This document shows, in pieces, positions 33,378-46,060 of a stretch of DNA of 64,000 nucleotides. Made by a program: the position numbers and the translations under genes. The notes beneath the pieces are model-generated. The model made no database searches. It worked only from the letters and a program-made list of their open reading frames with translations, and was not told the origin of the DNA. The DNA lies in NCBI GenBank assembly GCA_027919835.1, contig JANVFP010000028.1:248001-312000 (forward strand). Reading direction: 5' to 3'. Within the stretch, counting starts at the first letter, position 1, and every line of letters starts with the position of its first letter. The stretch comes from Lentinula raphanica (Eukaryota; Basidiomycota; Agaricomycetes; Agaricales; Omphalotaceae).

Positions 33378-35004
33378 ATGGACGAAGAAATGGATTTCTC
33401 GACTTTCTACAAGCACATGCTATCCCCGCTTGTCGTCAAAGTTATTGTAAGTCTACTTTTCCCTATAGATAGAGTCCTCTCTTCTCAAAATCAATCGCAC
33501 AGCTGGAAACTCTGTTCTATGGTGAATGCCGATAGATCCCCTTTCAAATTTCCTGTCACTCAGTGTTCATCATTGTGTCATAGGTATTCTACTAGTCTTG
33601 TTCTCTGTCTGCATGGCGATTCACCGTCGACAACACTATGCGGCACGGCGAACTCTCCAGAAAACCGGCTTGATCTGTCTCTTTATTCTGGCTACCGCAA
33701 CTACGAGTTTGGATACTACGGCCGCAATGAGGCAGATGTGGCTATACCTGGGCAAAGATTGGGGTGGTCAAACTTCGCTGGATGAAGAATCCATCTCGAG
33801 GTTGACAGTACAGTTGGACGTGATCTGCGGGTCAGTCAGATTGCCGTGCTGTGTGTTGTGTGTCCTGCGACTGAATGGCCTTCGTTCGATATTCTTAGCA
33901 CTTTGGTTTTCGGGCTTTACATCGTTTCCAAGTGCGGCGATTATCATATCCCAACTCGAATGAAGTACTTACTGGAAAGATCCCTTTCTTTACAGTTTCA
34001 CTGCGGACCTTATGCTGGTCAGTTCAAGCATATAACTCATTTTCGAACTGATATCATCTCAAATTCTGGATAGATTTATCGGAATTCCGTGTTCTGGAGC
34101 GGATCAAACAGGCAATGGATGATATGGCTTCCACTCAGCATTTCTGTTTTTAGTAACGGTGAATGTGGTTTACCCTAGGTCTATACGACGTTTGTGCTGA
34201 CCAACCAACCAACGCGCTCACAGCACTCGGAATCGTAGGAATAGCCCTCGAAGCATCCGATATATCTCTATATCCATCCCTATCCGTGCCGTTCGATCAA
34301 TACACCAATGGAGACAAGATAATCCTTGCATATCTTTTCATCAACGTCTGTCTAAATCTCGTTATAACAGGCTGTCTTGGTAAGCACGTCCCGGAAAGCT
34401 GCGCGTTTTGATGTGGCTGATCTGAGTCGTTCAGCGGGAAGGGTTTGGTGGATCAGCAGAAAGACAGTTTTGTCGGTTGGGGAGCACCCTCTGAAGAGGA
34501 CCTATAATTCAGTGGTTGCTATAACGTGAGAAGATACCCGCCTACAAGCCAAAAAACTTCTGATACCACAATTCCCTTAGACTTGAATCGGGGATTCTCT
34601 ATCCCATTGCTCTAGTGGGATCCGTGGGTGCTACACTCCAAAATTCTACTGCACCGAATTTGTATCCGTTTCTGATTCAAGTCGCGGCGAGTGAACCCCA
34701 TTCTTCCCAGACCATTGTTGTTCACTGATTCATTGTCCTTTAGGCAATTGCTCCAACTCTAATCGTAGTGCGCACAGTGCTGGGAATTAGTATTGAACAA
34801 GATACTGATTCCTATGAAGAAATCAGCGCTGAGACCACGACATTCACTCGTAATGAAGGTGCTGATTATATGAGAACCAAAACGCCGCCACCGCCTTTCG
34901 ACCCGTATCCCAATGGCAATTTTGCTCCCACTTCGTTCTCCGCCACCGTCGTATCAAAAGGAAAAGCTGGAAGGACACTAACGTATAATCCGTGTACTAA
35001 CTAA
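33378..35004 (+). CDS. Seven-helix membrane protein, basidiomycete type
   Basis: Start at 33378 (MDEEMDFSTFYKHMLSPLVV). Exons 33378-33446, 33503-33521 and 33584-33830 join as VKVI, LETLFYG, ILLVLFSVCMAIHRRQ, the usual opening of an expanded agaricomycete family of orphan 7-TM proteins. Later exons give ALTALGIVGIALEASD, IILAYLFINVCLNLVITGCL, GRVWWISRKTVLS, LESGILYPIALVGSV and IAPTLIVVRTVLGIS, then a hydrophilic tail to TAA at 35004. I could not splice the middle (about 33,831-34,190) with confidence, so a lesion there is possible. Family function is unknown; a receptor-like role is only a guess. Confidence 0.65.
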
Positions 35005-36200
35005 CATTCTGTGTTTCCAAATTACCGTGGCCTTAGTGCGACAATATTGCAAAGCTCTTCGAACCGAAAATTAGCTGATTGTCTCTCAGCCTTTCACGAG
35101 ACTTTCGCGTTGGCTGTGTTGCCACTGTGAATGATTGGGCCATGTATGCGTGACTCGCGGGATAACTTAAGTACGTGCTACCTTGGTCCCTGTCCTTGTG
35201 TATAGTCTTCGAATGGTGATCTTCGAACTTGAAGGAACGGCCGCCCACAAAAACACGAGCTCTCGTATGCCCACTGCCAACACTGGCAGATTCAATATTC
35301 AAAGAAGGCTACGCTTTGATCACAGAATGCATGAGAATAGCTGCCAAGGACACCCGATGACAGAAGTCGTGTGAAAAGTACCACATCAGTTTCGCTCTTG
35401 AACATGATCACGCACAGGTAACAGCACACAATTGCGAAATAACGCCTCAGACATATGAGAAGGACGGCCAACAATCACAAACGACTCTCCGTCACGGTAC
35501 ATTATCAGATGTTCTGTGGGAATCAAATCAATCAAAGATGCCCCGAAGTTCACTAGGAGAACTCCTCATCTAAGTATCAGATATATCCCTATGTCGCATA
35601 TCGGTTCTCTCCGTCAAATTTCGACATTCTCAAGAAGAATTAGAAGGATGCTACGCTAATCATCTCACAAATCAATCGTTGGAGTTACATATACCGGTTT
35701 CTGGACCGATTTTCAGTCATCGTTCATGCACGTCCTACGAAGCCTCTTACCATAACCGTAAGGATTTGATCCTCTCCGATCTTGAATCAAGATAAATCTA
35801 CTCAGCACACAGATACAGCCGGAACGCCCTGGTCCAGGTCCATCTGGCTGGTGCCAGTGATGGATGTGAGCTGCCACCACTGTTCTTGACGAGCCCCCGA
35901 TGGTCCAGTCGACTTGTCAATAATCCACAGGCCTTACTCTGGGTCTGTTCAACCTGTCTTGTGAGCCTATGAGATCCTCTTCTGTTTTTATCTTTTGTCC
36001 AATCTCTTCTCCCGTAAAGATGGTCCAGGGTAACATTTTTGGCGAATAGTGCGAAACCATTCGGACAATTCCTTCTCCTCTTTGGAGTCATAGCATTGAC
36101 TCCGAATCGAGCAAGTTCCAGATATGGAAGGAAGTATAGTTCCATGTTTATAGATGCACTTGTCTGTTCTGCTCTTGCCTGCTTCTTGCACCCTCGTTTC
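35005..36200. other. Intergenic before alcohol oxidase
   Basis: No gene recognised; open stretches here lack usable splice neighbours. It should contain the alcohol oxidase promoter. Confidence 0.4.
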
Positions 36201-39200
36201 ATGATGAACACTACTCCAGCAGAATTCGATATTATTTTCGGAGGGGGTATGTCCTGAACTTCCTTTACTACTGCCCGTGCACTTAACACGACGACTATGA
36301 TGCATAGGAGGAACTGCTGCATGTGTTGCTGCCGGAAGATTGGCCGCTGCTAATCCAACCCTGCGAATTCTGGTAAACTTCTGCTCGAGATTCGGAGAGT
36401 TTTGAGATTGACCCAAGTCTCTAGTTAATCGAAGCAGGCGAACACACTAAGAACGAGGATGCTCATGTGCAACCTGGCCGTTACTTCGGTCACTTGTCAC
36501 CCGCAAGCACCACCCTCAAATTCCACGTTGGGAAGCCATCGCCCTCACTAGCAGGTCGCTCTCTGGTGATTCCCACTGGTCGATGTGTCGGAGGAGGTTC
36601 TTCTGTGAACTGTAAGCCGTGAATGAATGACATATCAGATTGTAAAGTTGACTATCCGCATATCAGTCCTTATGTACGCCCGCCCTTCAGCGTCTGACTA
36701 TGACGATTGGGAAAACCAATACAACAATCCAGGCTGGGGATTTCAACATCTCCTGCCTCTCATACGAAAGGTGAGTGGTAACATTTTGAGCTCTCTGATC
36801 CTGATCATCTCGTCGAAATAGACAGAGACGTATCAACTTCAACCGGACCAACCCACTCATGGATATTCTGGACCATTAAAAGTCTCTCGGGGAGGGCATG
36901 TAACCAACATTGGAGATCAATTCCTCGAAGTCGCAGCCGCTACGGATCATGACCGACTACACACGGAGGATGCACAGGCCTACTATGAATGTAACAAATA
37001 TGCGGTATGTCACGATCAAGTTGGTGCCTTCTACCATCACAACTCATCTCGTTCTATAGAAATGGGCAAAGTGTGTTGATGCTTCTCAAACCCTGTAACT
37101 CAGTTAACATAATCGGCAGATGGATTGATGGAGAAACTGGGAAACGCTCGGATCCAGCCCACTATTACATCTACAACCAAGAAGCCAACGAGAACTTGGT
37201 CATATGGACTGGCCTGCAAGTCAAGCGTGTGCTCTTCGAGTAAGCTTCTTAATGGAAATTCTATGTTCTTCAAATGCTAATATCATCTACCAGGGGAGAG
37301 AAAGCTGTTGGATTGGAATATGTCCAAGATCTCGTACTGCGTCCGGATGCAGACCAAACTCCGAAGCAAGTATATGCCTCTCGTCTGGTAGTCCTTTCAG
37401 GTGGTGCTTTTGGTTCCCCTGCCATACTCGAAAGGTACGACATTCTGCTGCCGTCTGTATACTCCTTCTTACTGTATGAGAATCATCACAGATCAGGCAT
37501 AGGCTCAGCCGAGTTACTGAACAGACATGATATACCGGTGAAGGTCGATCTGCCTGGAGTAGGAAAAAACTTTCAAGGCAGGCTTATACTTGATATCAGT
37601 TTCCGATCGTTCTCATAATCTAAGACATTCCTGGTCAGATCACAACATCTGCTTTGTCCCATATCAAGCAAGCGACGAAGCGGAGACATTTGATGCCCTT
37701 ATACGGGGAGATATAGACGAAACCACCAGTGGGTTTGACATCATATCCATCCTTGCGGTTTCTGTTGACGATACGATACTACTCATAGAAGCCTCCGAAC
37801 TATGGAAGGAAGGAAAGGGCTTGTTGGCTGCTAAGTTAATTCGATCAGCTGTGTTACGTGTCGCACACGCTCATATCGAACGATTCATAGTGGAATGGAC
37901 GCTGGAATTAAGATACGACCGGTCACAGATTGGGACTTCGCGGAGCTGGGTCCCGAATTCGAAGGACGATGGAACAAATACTTTGCCAATGCGCCTGACA
38001 AGTCCGTGCTTTGGTTTGGGCCAGCATCCTTGTAAGTAGTTTGCGGACCTCTCTGCATTCCTGCTAACCGTGAAATTCACTAGCCTATTAGGAGATCATA
38101 TATCAGCCCCAGTCCGCAAGTATTTCAGCATGGCTTATGTGAATGTGAGTGAAGGTTGCGTCTCAATGATTTTGTCTTGACAGTACTTGCTCCCAGCTCT
38201 ACCCAGTAGCTGTAGGCAGCGTACATATAGCTTCGGAAGATCCCCATGCACCCAGCGATTTCATCCCAGCCTTCTTGAACGAGTGAGCATTTATGCGCCT
38301 CTCATCATCATGACTAGATGAAGAACTCTGACCCCTTTGATAATAGTGCGGCTGATCTTGTTACTTTGCGATGGGCCTACAAGAAGACGCGTGAGATTGC
38401 TCGACGGATGAAATACTACCAGGGAGAGCATCTTCCCATCCACCCGAAATTCTCTGCAAACAGCGAAGCCTTGTGCAGAGGGGATATCTCCCAGCCGGTA
38501 GAAATGGATGCACCGAATTTGCATTATACAGAAGAAGACGACAAAGCCATAGACGAATTTCATAGACAATTCAGTGCGCACATTGGCTTTCTTGCATTAT
38601 ACTTGGGCTTACGCATCTCTTGTCAGTTCAAACCTCGTGGCATTCGGTGAGTGTCGACATGCCTGGAGTGAGAACATTCAATCCTGACCATCGTGCCTCT
38701 CAGTTAGGAACATGTGCAATGAAACCCCGGGATGAAGAAGGAGGTAAATCATTCGAAAAATCTAACAAGGCAACCCATCTCATCATTCCATAGTTGTGGA
38801 TGCTCGTTTGAATGTTTACGGTACCACGAACTTGAAAGTTGCAGGTGAATATCGTCGTTTTAGTGTCCCCATTCCCAGTCTTTGTGTCCTTGATTTCCTT
38901 CGGGCGGGTCTGATGCCATTTTATAGATGTAAGACGTTCAGCGTGCATCTATTCCGTATCATCAAGGCTAACCACCCAACTTCAACTTTAGCTTTCCATC
39001 GCTCCAGCGAACGTAGGATCAAATACTTACAGCAGCGCCCTAACTATCGGCGAGAAGGCTGCGGTCATAATCGCGGAAGATCTAGGTCTGCAGCTTGAAG
39101 CAGTTGGGGTATCAGAAATCTCAGAGCAAAGCTTGAAGGCCGCCGATTCCGAAGACGTCGTACCAGCGCCTTCAAATAAGACCAAGCTTCCGGATGACTT

Positions 39201-39294
39201 TGCTGGCCTTGAAAGAATCGAAGGCTTGACTATCAGCAGCACGGTCAACGACGAGTACACGAGCTCAAAGCCCGCCATGATTACCGTCAAATAA
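36201..39294 (+). CDS. AOX1: Alcohol (methanol) oxidase, GMC/AA3_3 family, 669 aa
   Basis: FAD enzyme that oxidises short primary alcohols to aldehydes and makes H2O2. In wood- and litter-decay fungi it is linked to peroxide supply and to methanol from lignin demethylation. Twenty exons sum to 2,010 nt: 36201-36246, 36308-36372, 36425-36611, 36667-36770, 36822-37004, 37060-37070, 37120-37239, 37294-37434, 37492-37577, 37639-37728, 37789-37834, 37891-38031, 38084-38144, 38197-38282, 38347-38573, 38627-38646, 38704-38743, 38794-38844, 38927-38928 and 38992-39294. Landmarks are the FAD motif FGGGGTAACVAAGRLA, EAGEHTKNEDAHVQPG, the GMC signature CVGGGSSVN, YARPSASDYDDWE, catalytic His in TSWHSLGTCAMKP and Asn in APANVGSNTYSSAL. 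Exon 6 is 11 nt and exon 19 is 2 nt. Intron 9 starts with GC. The C-terminus (MITVK) is not a peroxisomal PTS1. Confidence 0.92.
37578..37638 (+). other. GC-AG intron in alcohol oxidase
   Basis: CAAG is followed by GCAGGC; the intron ends in GGTCAG. Splicing gives GVGKNFQDHNI, the expected family sequence. The only non-GT donor in this gene model. Confidence 0.75.
38927..38928 (+). other. Predicted 2-nt microexon (AT) in alcohol oxidase
   Basis: The preceding exon ends GCA G and the following exon starts CTT TCC. The AT between TTTATAG and GTAAGA completes an Asp codon, giving VADLSIAPANVG as in the family (consensus VDLSI.P.N). Both flanking introns (82 and 63 nt) have good splice sites, and the second has a GCTAACC branch-like site. 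Confidence 0.6.
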
Positions 39295-40020
39295 ATGGAC
39301 GTTGCTTCAAATCTTCAACGGGATATGGGTGCAGAACAAGTAGATTGATCAGTACGAGGCTACACAATGCATGTATCATTATGTAAACTATTCTCGAAGA
39401 ACTTCGTGTTTCCAACCACATTCAAAGTTCACAATGTAGAATGCTTGCTGACTTCACCGTACGAACTGAGGTAAATTAATTTTTTATTCTGGATAGTAGA
39501 TACAAAGACGATTATGAGCAAGAACCAGAATTCGAATCGACAAAAGAGAAAGGCATATGTACACTTTGTTTATATGTAGATGATCACTGGTCAACCCATG
39601 AGGGACCAGATGAAGAAGGCGAGGAGAAGACAAGAGAGAGAGAAGACCGAGCTATTGGTCGATAGAAGTTTATGAGTACAGGTAAGTTATATCCAAGATA
39701 TCACAATGGAAAGAAGGAAGCAAGGAAAGGATTAAGTGGGGAGTGAGAAATTACTGGCGAGGCGACCGGCAAGCACGATTTTCTCGAGTTAGCGGTGCGC
39801 GCGCAAGAAATGAACAGAAAGAGAGATGAATGAGAGAATGGGCGAAGTACAGTTGCTAGTCCTGAACTGTGTCGCGAATATGTCTACGAAGTTAATGAGG
39901 GGATGATACACTTGTTTGATTTTCTAGTCCTTCACTTCCTTTCAACCTACCATCACAACTCCCTTCTCATCTTCTTGAACCAGTCTTCATTCTATACTCT
40001 GAGGGACAATTCGCCTTGCT
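39295..40020. other. Convergent 3' ends, alcohol oxidase and bZIP
   Basis: Shared 3' flank of two genes transcribed toward each other. No gene or clear terminator hairpin seen. Confidence 0.4.
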
Positions 40021-42845
40021 TCACTTTTTCGACACCGTCAAACTTCTCATGCTCTCCTCCAGTAGGAGCAGGGCAGTCGTACTGCAGCTCTTATCACTTT
40101 CCGATGTCAAAGGAAGGTGCATCGGCGTCATAGGCTCCCTCTTGATCACATGCTGAACCGGCTCGTCGACATCGACAACCTTGATGACCGCCTTGCCTTC
40201 GAGGACCTTCCTGACCTTATCGGCATCCCATGGTTTCATGTGCGAATGAGCACCATGTTGCGAAGAAGAAGAGGGAGCAGAGCTGCCGGAGAACGCATCC
40301 CAGAACGCGTTGCCAAGTCTGCGCATCAAAGTCTGAGAAGCTGTGCTGGCAAGAGCAGCATAAACAGCCGTCTGGGCTTGCTGCATCTGTTGCTGCTGCT
40401 GCTGTTTGGTCGGTGAAGACCTGCCGGTATTGGAGGATGAGTGTGTTGAAGGATGAACGGATGAAGAAGCAAGAGAGCTTCCAAGAGCGGAAGGCGTCGC
40501 ATGTTTGCCTGCGAGCAAAGCACTGAGAGTGCTGCCCATCTTCGGCGGCGGCGTTGAAGGTAGATTCGGCTTGTTCGAATTGACGAAATAGGCTGGTTTG
40601 AGGTTGGTGGCCAAGCTGTTGAAGTGGTGCGAATGCTTTGACCCGGGTTGGTGTGAAGGTAGTGTGAAGGGCGACGCGGCAGCCATTTCGCGTTCGAGGG
40701 CTTTGCGCTGTTGAGCATAGGCGGAGGAGTGATTGTTGGAGTGTGATGATTGTGGAGAGGGGACCGGTGGGGAGGAATGATTTGAATGAGGAGCTTGGGA
40801 CGACGAAGCGGCCATCTTTGTCCAAAGTTGCATGCGATATCTGATGATGAAAGAAAATGAGCTGTAAGATACATGAATAGAGGAAATGTTACTGACGCAT
40901 CTAGAGTCTTCATCGTGAAAGGATTCGTGTCAACAAATCCTTCGAATCCACTGTGAGGTCCAGCACTTGAACCAGAAGTGTGTTCATCCTGATGAGCACC
41001 CGGGACATTCATGACAGGATTGATGTTCTCCTGCAACGGTCGTGGCGAGCCTTCCGGCGAACTCGAACCATCTCGTGAGTTGGCAGCATTCGCCGCCAAC
41101 ACATCCCTAACCCACTGTCCGATACTCATGTTCGTTCCCCCGACATTGAGGTTGGTGTTGAGATCAGGCATCAAGACAGTGTGAACGGGAGTGTAACCAC
41201 TACCCATACCACCAAAGCCAAATCCGGCCTGAGAAACACCTCCCCAGAATCCTGCGGTGTTATTGAGACGAGGAGAAGTGGGAAGGTCCTTGTGAGTATT
41301 AGGGACCAAGAGAGTACTGGAACTGGCAGGTGATACGCCGGCAGCAGCAGTAGCCCGCAGAGCCAGCTCCTCGGCTGCGCTCCTTTCGGGCAATGGCGCA
41401 GGAGGAGGAAGGTTCAGGTCGTCGATGGTCAGACCCGTGGTGACTGCTGCGCTGTTCAGATTCACATCAGCACCACGTATGCTTAGCGCAGGCGATGCAG
41501 AGCGAATCATCGACGATGATGATGGTGAGATAGGAGACATGCCAGCACCACGACCTTCTAACAGTGCCTTCTTAAGCGCTGCAACCTCTTGTCTTAGAGC
41601 CAAGTTCTCGGATTGGGTTGAACCAAGCTCTGATCGAATGGCTTGCAAGAGACGGTCACGTTCGGCAATATCCATCTCAAGAGTTGATATGTACTCTGGT
41701 GATTAAACGTTTCAGTCATGATACAGATGGGGCGAATGACTCAAATTACCTTTTCTCCTAACTCTAAAATTCCTAGCACTAATCTTATTTCGCAATTGCC
41801 GCTTCTCTTTACTTGACATCTTGGCGAAAACTTCTGGAGGAGGACGCCAATCAGCTGGCAGATCATCGTCGTCGTCCTTGTCTTTGTCCTTGTCTTGAGA
41901 TGCCTTCGTATTCGAAGCTGTTGAGGGTGAAGGAGAGGCAGCGGAGACGTTCTCCTTGTTGCGTGAGAGAAGAGAGGCAGCGGAGGCAGATGTAAGATAT
42001 GATGCGGACGTAGCCGACGACGAGGGTGAAGGGGCAGCAAAAACCGGCAAGGGCACGGGAAGAACCGTACTCGGTGCAGATGTAGACGTTTTCTTAGTAA
42101 CACCGCCACTTTGTACCGTTCCTTTGCGCGCCTTGCCATGACCACCGACTTTGACGGGAGTAATCGTTACAGTGAGCTTCTCCTTGGTCACTTCGGCAGC
42201 GTCCTCGGACGAGAGAGTGGATGGTGACCGTGGTTTCTGTTCGTCATCTGTGATGAGAGCACCAGAATGTTCCTCTTGATCCTCGGTATCACCAAAATCA
42301 GATTTGGTGTGAGTAGACGGCGAACCGACGAGCTGAGGGTCGATAGCCATAGCTATTGAGCCTAAGGCGGACGTAGAGGGGGTGGAAGAAGACGTGGAGG
42401 AATCTATGGTCAGACCACTCACGCCTCCGAGACCCAAGGCGCTCATGAAGTCGAACGAGGGACTGGGTTCGAAGGACATGGAATTAGATGACGGATCTGC
42501 CTTCATTTCCTCGTCCAAGAAATTGAAGAACGAAGGAGCAGCATTACCGCCATTGTACCCAAAACCAAAGCTTTGGCTACTGTCGACACCACTTAGTCCA
42601 TTCAGAAACGAGTAGGGATCGGGGAAGGTATTTTCGACGGTTTGCGGGGGAGTAGAAAGAATTTGAGACAAAGAGTCCGAATGGGAGGAGGGCGAAGAAG
42701 CACGTGAGGAGCCTGATGGCCCAGGAGACATCGCAGCGACTGACGATGAAGGACCAAAGAGTTCAGTATTGATGTACTCTTCGAGGTCGTTCATGTTCGC
42801 TGGTGTGTGAGGTGTATTGTTGGTTGAGACCGGGTCGACGAGCAT
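40021..42845 (-). CDS. Large bZIP transcription factor (904 aa)
   Basis: Exons 42845-41750, 41695-40897 and 40840-40021 total 2,715 nt. The bZIP domain spans the first intron: KMSSKEKRQLRNKISARNFR, then VRRK, then EYISTLEMDIAERDRLL, LGSTQSENLALRQEVAALKK. The basic region has the NxxxxxxxR signature (N, then SARNFR), and the heptads of the zipper continue to about ALLEGRG. The N-terminus is Ser- and acid-rich. The C-terminal part has a conserved block (MRRLGNAFWDAF and PWDADKVRKVLEGKAVIKVV) after a Gln run (KQQQQQQQMQQ). Orthologues with this C-terminal block occur in other basidiomycetes as far as I know, but I cannot name target genes. Confidence 0.88.
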
Positions 42846-43694
42846 CAGGTAAAGCAGTCAACAGAACAAAAATTTGTCTGTAACTCTATATCTGGAAAAT
42901 CAGGATAATGTTGGAAACGAGGTAGAGAGGAATTTTGTAGATGAGATATGACTGATGATTGTACGAAGCAAGGGTGTTGTTGTTGGTGTAATGAAAGAAA
43001 CAGAAACCGTTCTCTGGCGCCCAGCCGTTCAAAGACCCAAGATTCCCACGGGTAGTCACGCCGAGAGCCGCGTAAATGATTTCGGCTGACATATTTTTGA
43101 TGCCGTGAGCACTTTCCCGCTTTCGACATCCTTCCATCTCCTTCTCCGATGCCTTACTCGAGTCCCCTCAGCTAACATTCCTCTTTCTTGGTAGCAAACA
43201 TAGCCCAGGGATTTCATACTGTCTTTCTTTTACAGCGTCTTCAGATGTAGTCACTCCGCTAGCCACGGTCAATCATTCAGAATTTAGAAATAATGTCCCA
43301 TCGATGGCACTTCCAAGAAATGAGGATCCGCCAGCCCCGGATTCATGATGAAGAAGATGATATATCGATGTAGAAAGTCTATGTTATTCTCACCTTCGTA
43401 TCGATGCTGGCTTTCGATCGTCTTCCAGCCTGTCCCTGCAATACACGCTTGTGCATCGTGTCCTACATTCTACACAGAATTTCCTTGAGTTTATCGATCA
43501 GTGGGGAACAGCAAATAAGTCTTGTATCATGCTCTCGAAGAGTATATTATTTTTTGTGGTGATGTGTGTAGGTATATTACAGCAGTTCTATGAATAAGTA
43601 TGATGTGAAAGCAATGAAAACAAGTCAATGAATCAAACCTCATTATGTGCCTACTGCCAGATAGAAGGCCATGATGCATGAACTCTCGATCCCC
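42846..43694. other. Promoter side of bZIP, 3' flank of helicase
   Basis: Long 5' region of the bZIP gene with no recognised gene. Confidence 0.4.
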
Positions 43695-46060
43695 TTATTC
43701 CTCGTCGCGTGGCCTATATTCACGACGATATTGCCGCCTCTCACCATTCTCGTCACCGCGAGACCAACTCCTATTACCGCCACGACTGTCATCATTCCTT
43801 CTATATGAGTCCCGCTGAGAGTCCCGACGATAACTCCCTCTTTCGTTGTTATTATCATCGTTGTTCTGGAACCAATCCCGAGTACGATTCCGGGTTTCAC
43901 CACCGCGAGACCACGACTGGCTCCTCTCGTTCGTCCTATCGAAACTCCGCGGGCTTCGAGCCCTGTCGAAACCACTCTCTGACTCTCGATCCCTGTTATT
44001 CTGATAACGAGCCCTGTCGAAACCACCCTCTGAATCTCGATCCCTATTCCTATCAGAATTCCACCCAGAAGATCGTTCTTTCTCAAACCTCTTCTTCACA
44101 TTCCCTCTCGACAACCACGGAGACTGGCCCGAAGATGAGAACTGACGCGGCTTACGCTTATGCGAATCCGAAATCCCCATCTTCGCCACAAACTCCTCAC
44201 TGACGAACGGTGGCATTTTCAGCCCACAGGCTTGCACAGTCCAGTCTTTGCATCCTTCGAACGGCACACCTCGTTGGACCCGGAGCTCAGGTCCTTTGGG
44301 AAGATAATACCCAAGCATGGACATGAAGGTTTCACGGATCTTTTCTGGGTCAACCTGCGACATGGTCTCGAGAGGGGCAGTTTCCAGTTCGGGTACGCGT
44401 GGAGAGTACGGTGTGCGGATGTGTTCGTATGTGGGGTTAGAGTCAACCTGACTAGCGAGCTCCTCGACTTGTTTGGTGATTTCCCCTGCTGTAACGGGCT
44501 TGATGGGGATCTCCGTCAACTGCCATGTGATGAACCCGATTTCCCAAGGAAGCAGGACCAAGTCTCCACGTCCAGCAACACTACCTGTGCGACCCGTTCT
44601 CCCTATCCTATGAATATACTGCGCTGTAGTAGCAGGAATGCCGACTTGAATCACGCGTGTGACCCCCGGATAATCCACGCCTCTCGCAGAGATATCAGAA
44701 GTGACGAGAATGGTTGGGTGCCGCTCTTTTCTGAACCTGTCAGACGCATTGATCCGGGCACGCATGTCGCACTGAGAGTGTATCTCATAAACATTCGTCT
44801 TGGCGGGGAATAACTCCCTCGAAAGTCGACGAAGCACCGCGGCAAACAGTTGTGTCATCCTTGCGGTAGGTAGGAACAGTATGATCTTGGACTTCGGATT
44901 GGACAGCTGGTCATGAGCGATGAGCCTCAGAATATGAGGAAATTGTGCGGCAGCGTTGGGAAGAACCGTGTGATACTGAGGAATGTGTGCATGGACAGGA
45001 GAGTCCTCGGAGTTGACGCAATTGATGTACCGGTGATCTTTAGCTAACACACTGGTGGCTACTTGGTGAATGACCGGAGAGACCGTTGCGGAGAAAAGGA
45101 AAGTCTGTCGTATCGGTGAAGGAGGGAGTTCCTTTTGGATGGCGTGAATGTCATCGCGGAAACCCATATCCAACATCGTGTCAGCTTCGTCCAGAATGAA
45201 CTACGTATCGAGTATGAGAGTCAGTGCCAGCAACAAAGTGAAAGAGGTCAAGAACATACGGTCTTTGCGGTTTGAATACTTTTGAGAACTTCAGGCTCAG
45301 AGTCCATCAAATCCCGAAGTCTTCCAGTAGTCGCAACAACTACGTCCCTTGAACCCTTCATCCATTCTCGCATTTGTAACCGTTTGTTGACACCACCAGT
45401 CAGAAGACGAACTTCCATCCCATCATGATGACGAAGCACTCTCGTAGCCTCATTGGCAATTTGCGTGGCAAGCTCACGGGTAGGACTGAGGATAAGCACA
45501 CCGACCGTCTCCTTCGCAAACTTTGCTCGTGCTCTCCGTTCGAGATCTGGTGCAGTCATCAGCCCACTGTCGACCAGTGCTTGCTTTCCTGCCTGGTTCA
45601 AAGCCCTTTCACGAGCTTCGATAGCAGGAATGAGGAACGCAAGGGTTTTGCCTGTACCGGTTTTTGCACGAACAAGGAGGTCTCTGACTGTAGGCGAATC
45701 TGGGTTGTGCGGTTTGACGAGTTCAGGAAGATGGGAGAGCACTTCGGTTTGTACGTGCGTCATGAACTTGAGCTTCATTGGCTCTCCTACGAGAGCCTTA
45801 TATGTCTTCGGGGAAATGGCATCTTTCAGTGTTTCGAAAGAGGGATAATCGCTTGTGGGAGGATCAGATGTTGCTTTTGTAGCTGCAGCTGCAGCTGTAG
45901 ATTGAAAGCGAATGCTTCCTAGAAGTGAACGAACATAAGTAATACTGTGACAACATATATAGAAGCTCAACGTACTGAAAACAGCATTGCAAGCTGGAGT
46001 CTGCACAGCACCCACCAGTCTCAACGAGTGAAAGGTCTTCGTCAGGAAGAACGAGGTCAT
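43695..46060 (-). CDS. Mitochondrial DEAD-box RNA helicase (749 aa)
   Basis: Exons 46060-45976, 45918-45260 and 45200-43695 total 2,250 nt. The first 35 or so residues are basic and Ser/Ala-rich (with RSIRFQST), a likely mitochondrial presequence. ATP-dependent RNA unwinding is shown by the motifs in order: RAKTGTGKT (I), SPTRELATQ (Ia), LTGG, ILDEAD (II, split by the second intron just upstream), SAT (III), SDISARGVDYPG (V) and HRIGRTGRTG (VI). The C-terminal 110 residues are Arg/Gly/Asp/Ser-rich with a repeated 'GGFDRAR' pattern, as in helicases that chaperone RNA without strict specificity. By analogy with yeast Mss116 and Neurospora CYT-19 it may assist mitochondrial intron splicing; that is inference. 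Confidence 0.9.

Noticed and set aside
35798..36416. Minus-strand open frames of 174 and 142 codons
   Set aside because: Partly antisense to the first exons of alcohol oxidase, and no motif; composition does not look coding.
38283..38317. Apparent frameshift between exons 14 and 15 of alcohol oxidase
   Set aside because: The short acceptor at 38,317 was wrong; the acceptor at 38,346 gives a 64-nt intron and the family sequence FLNDAADL.
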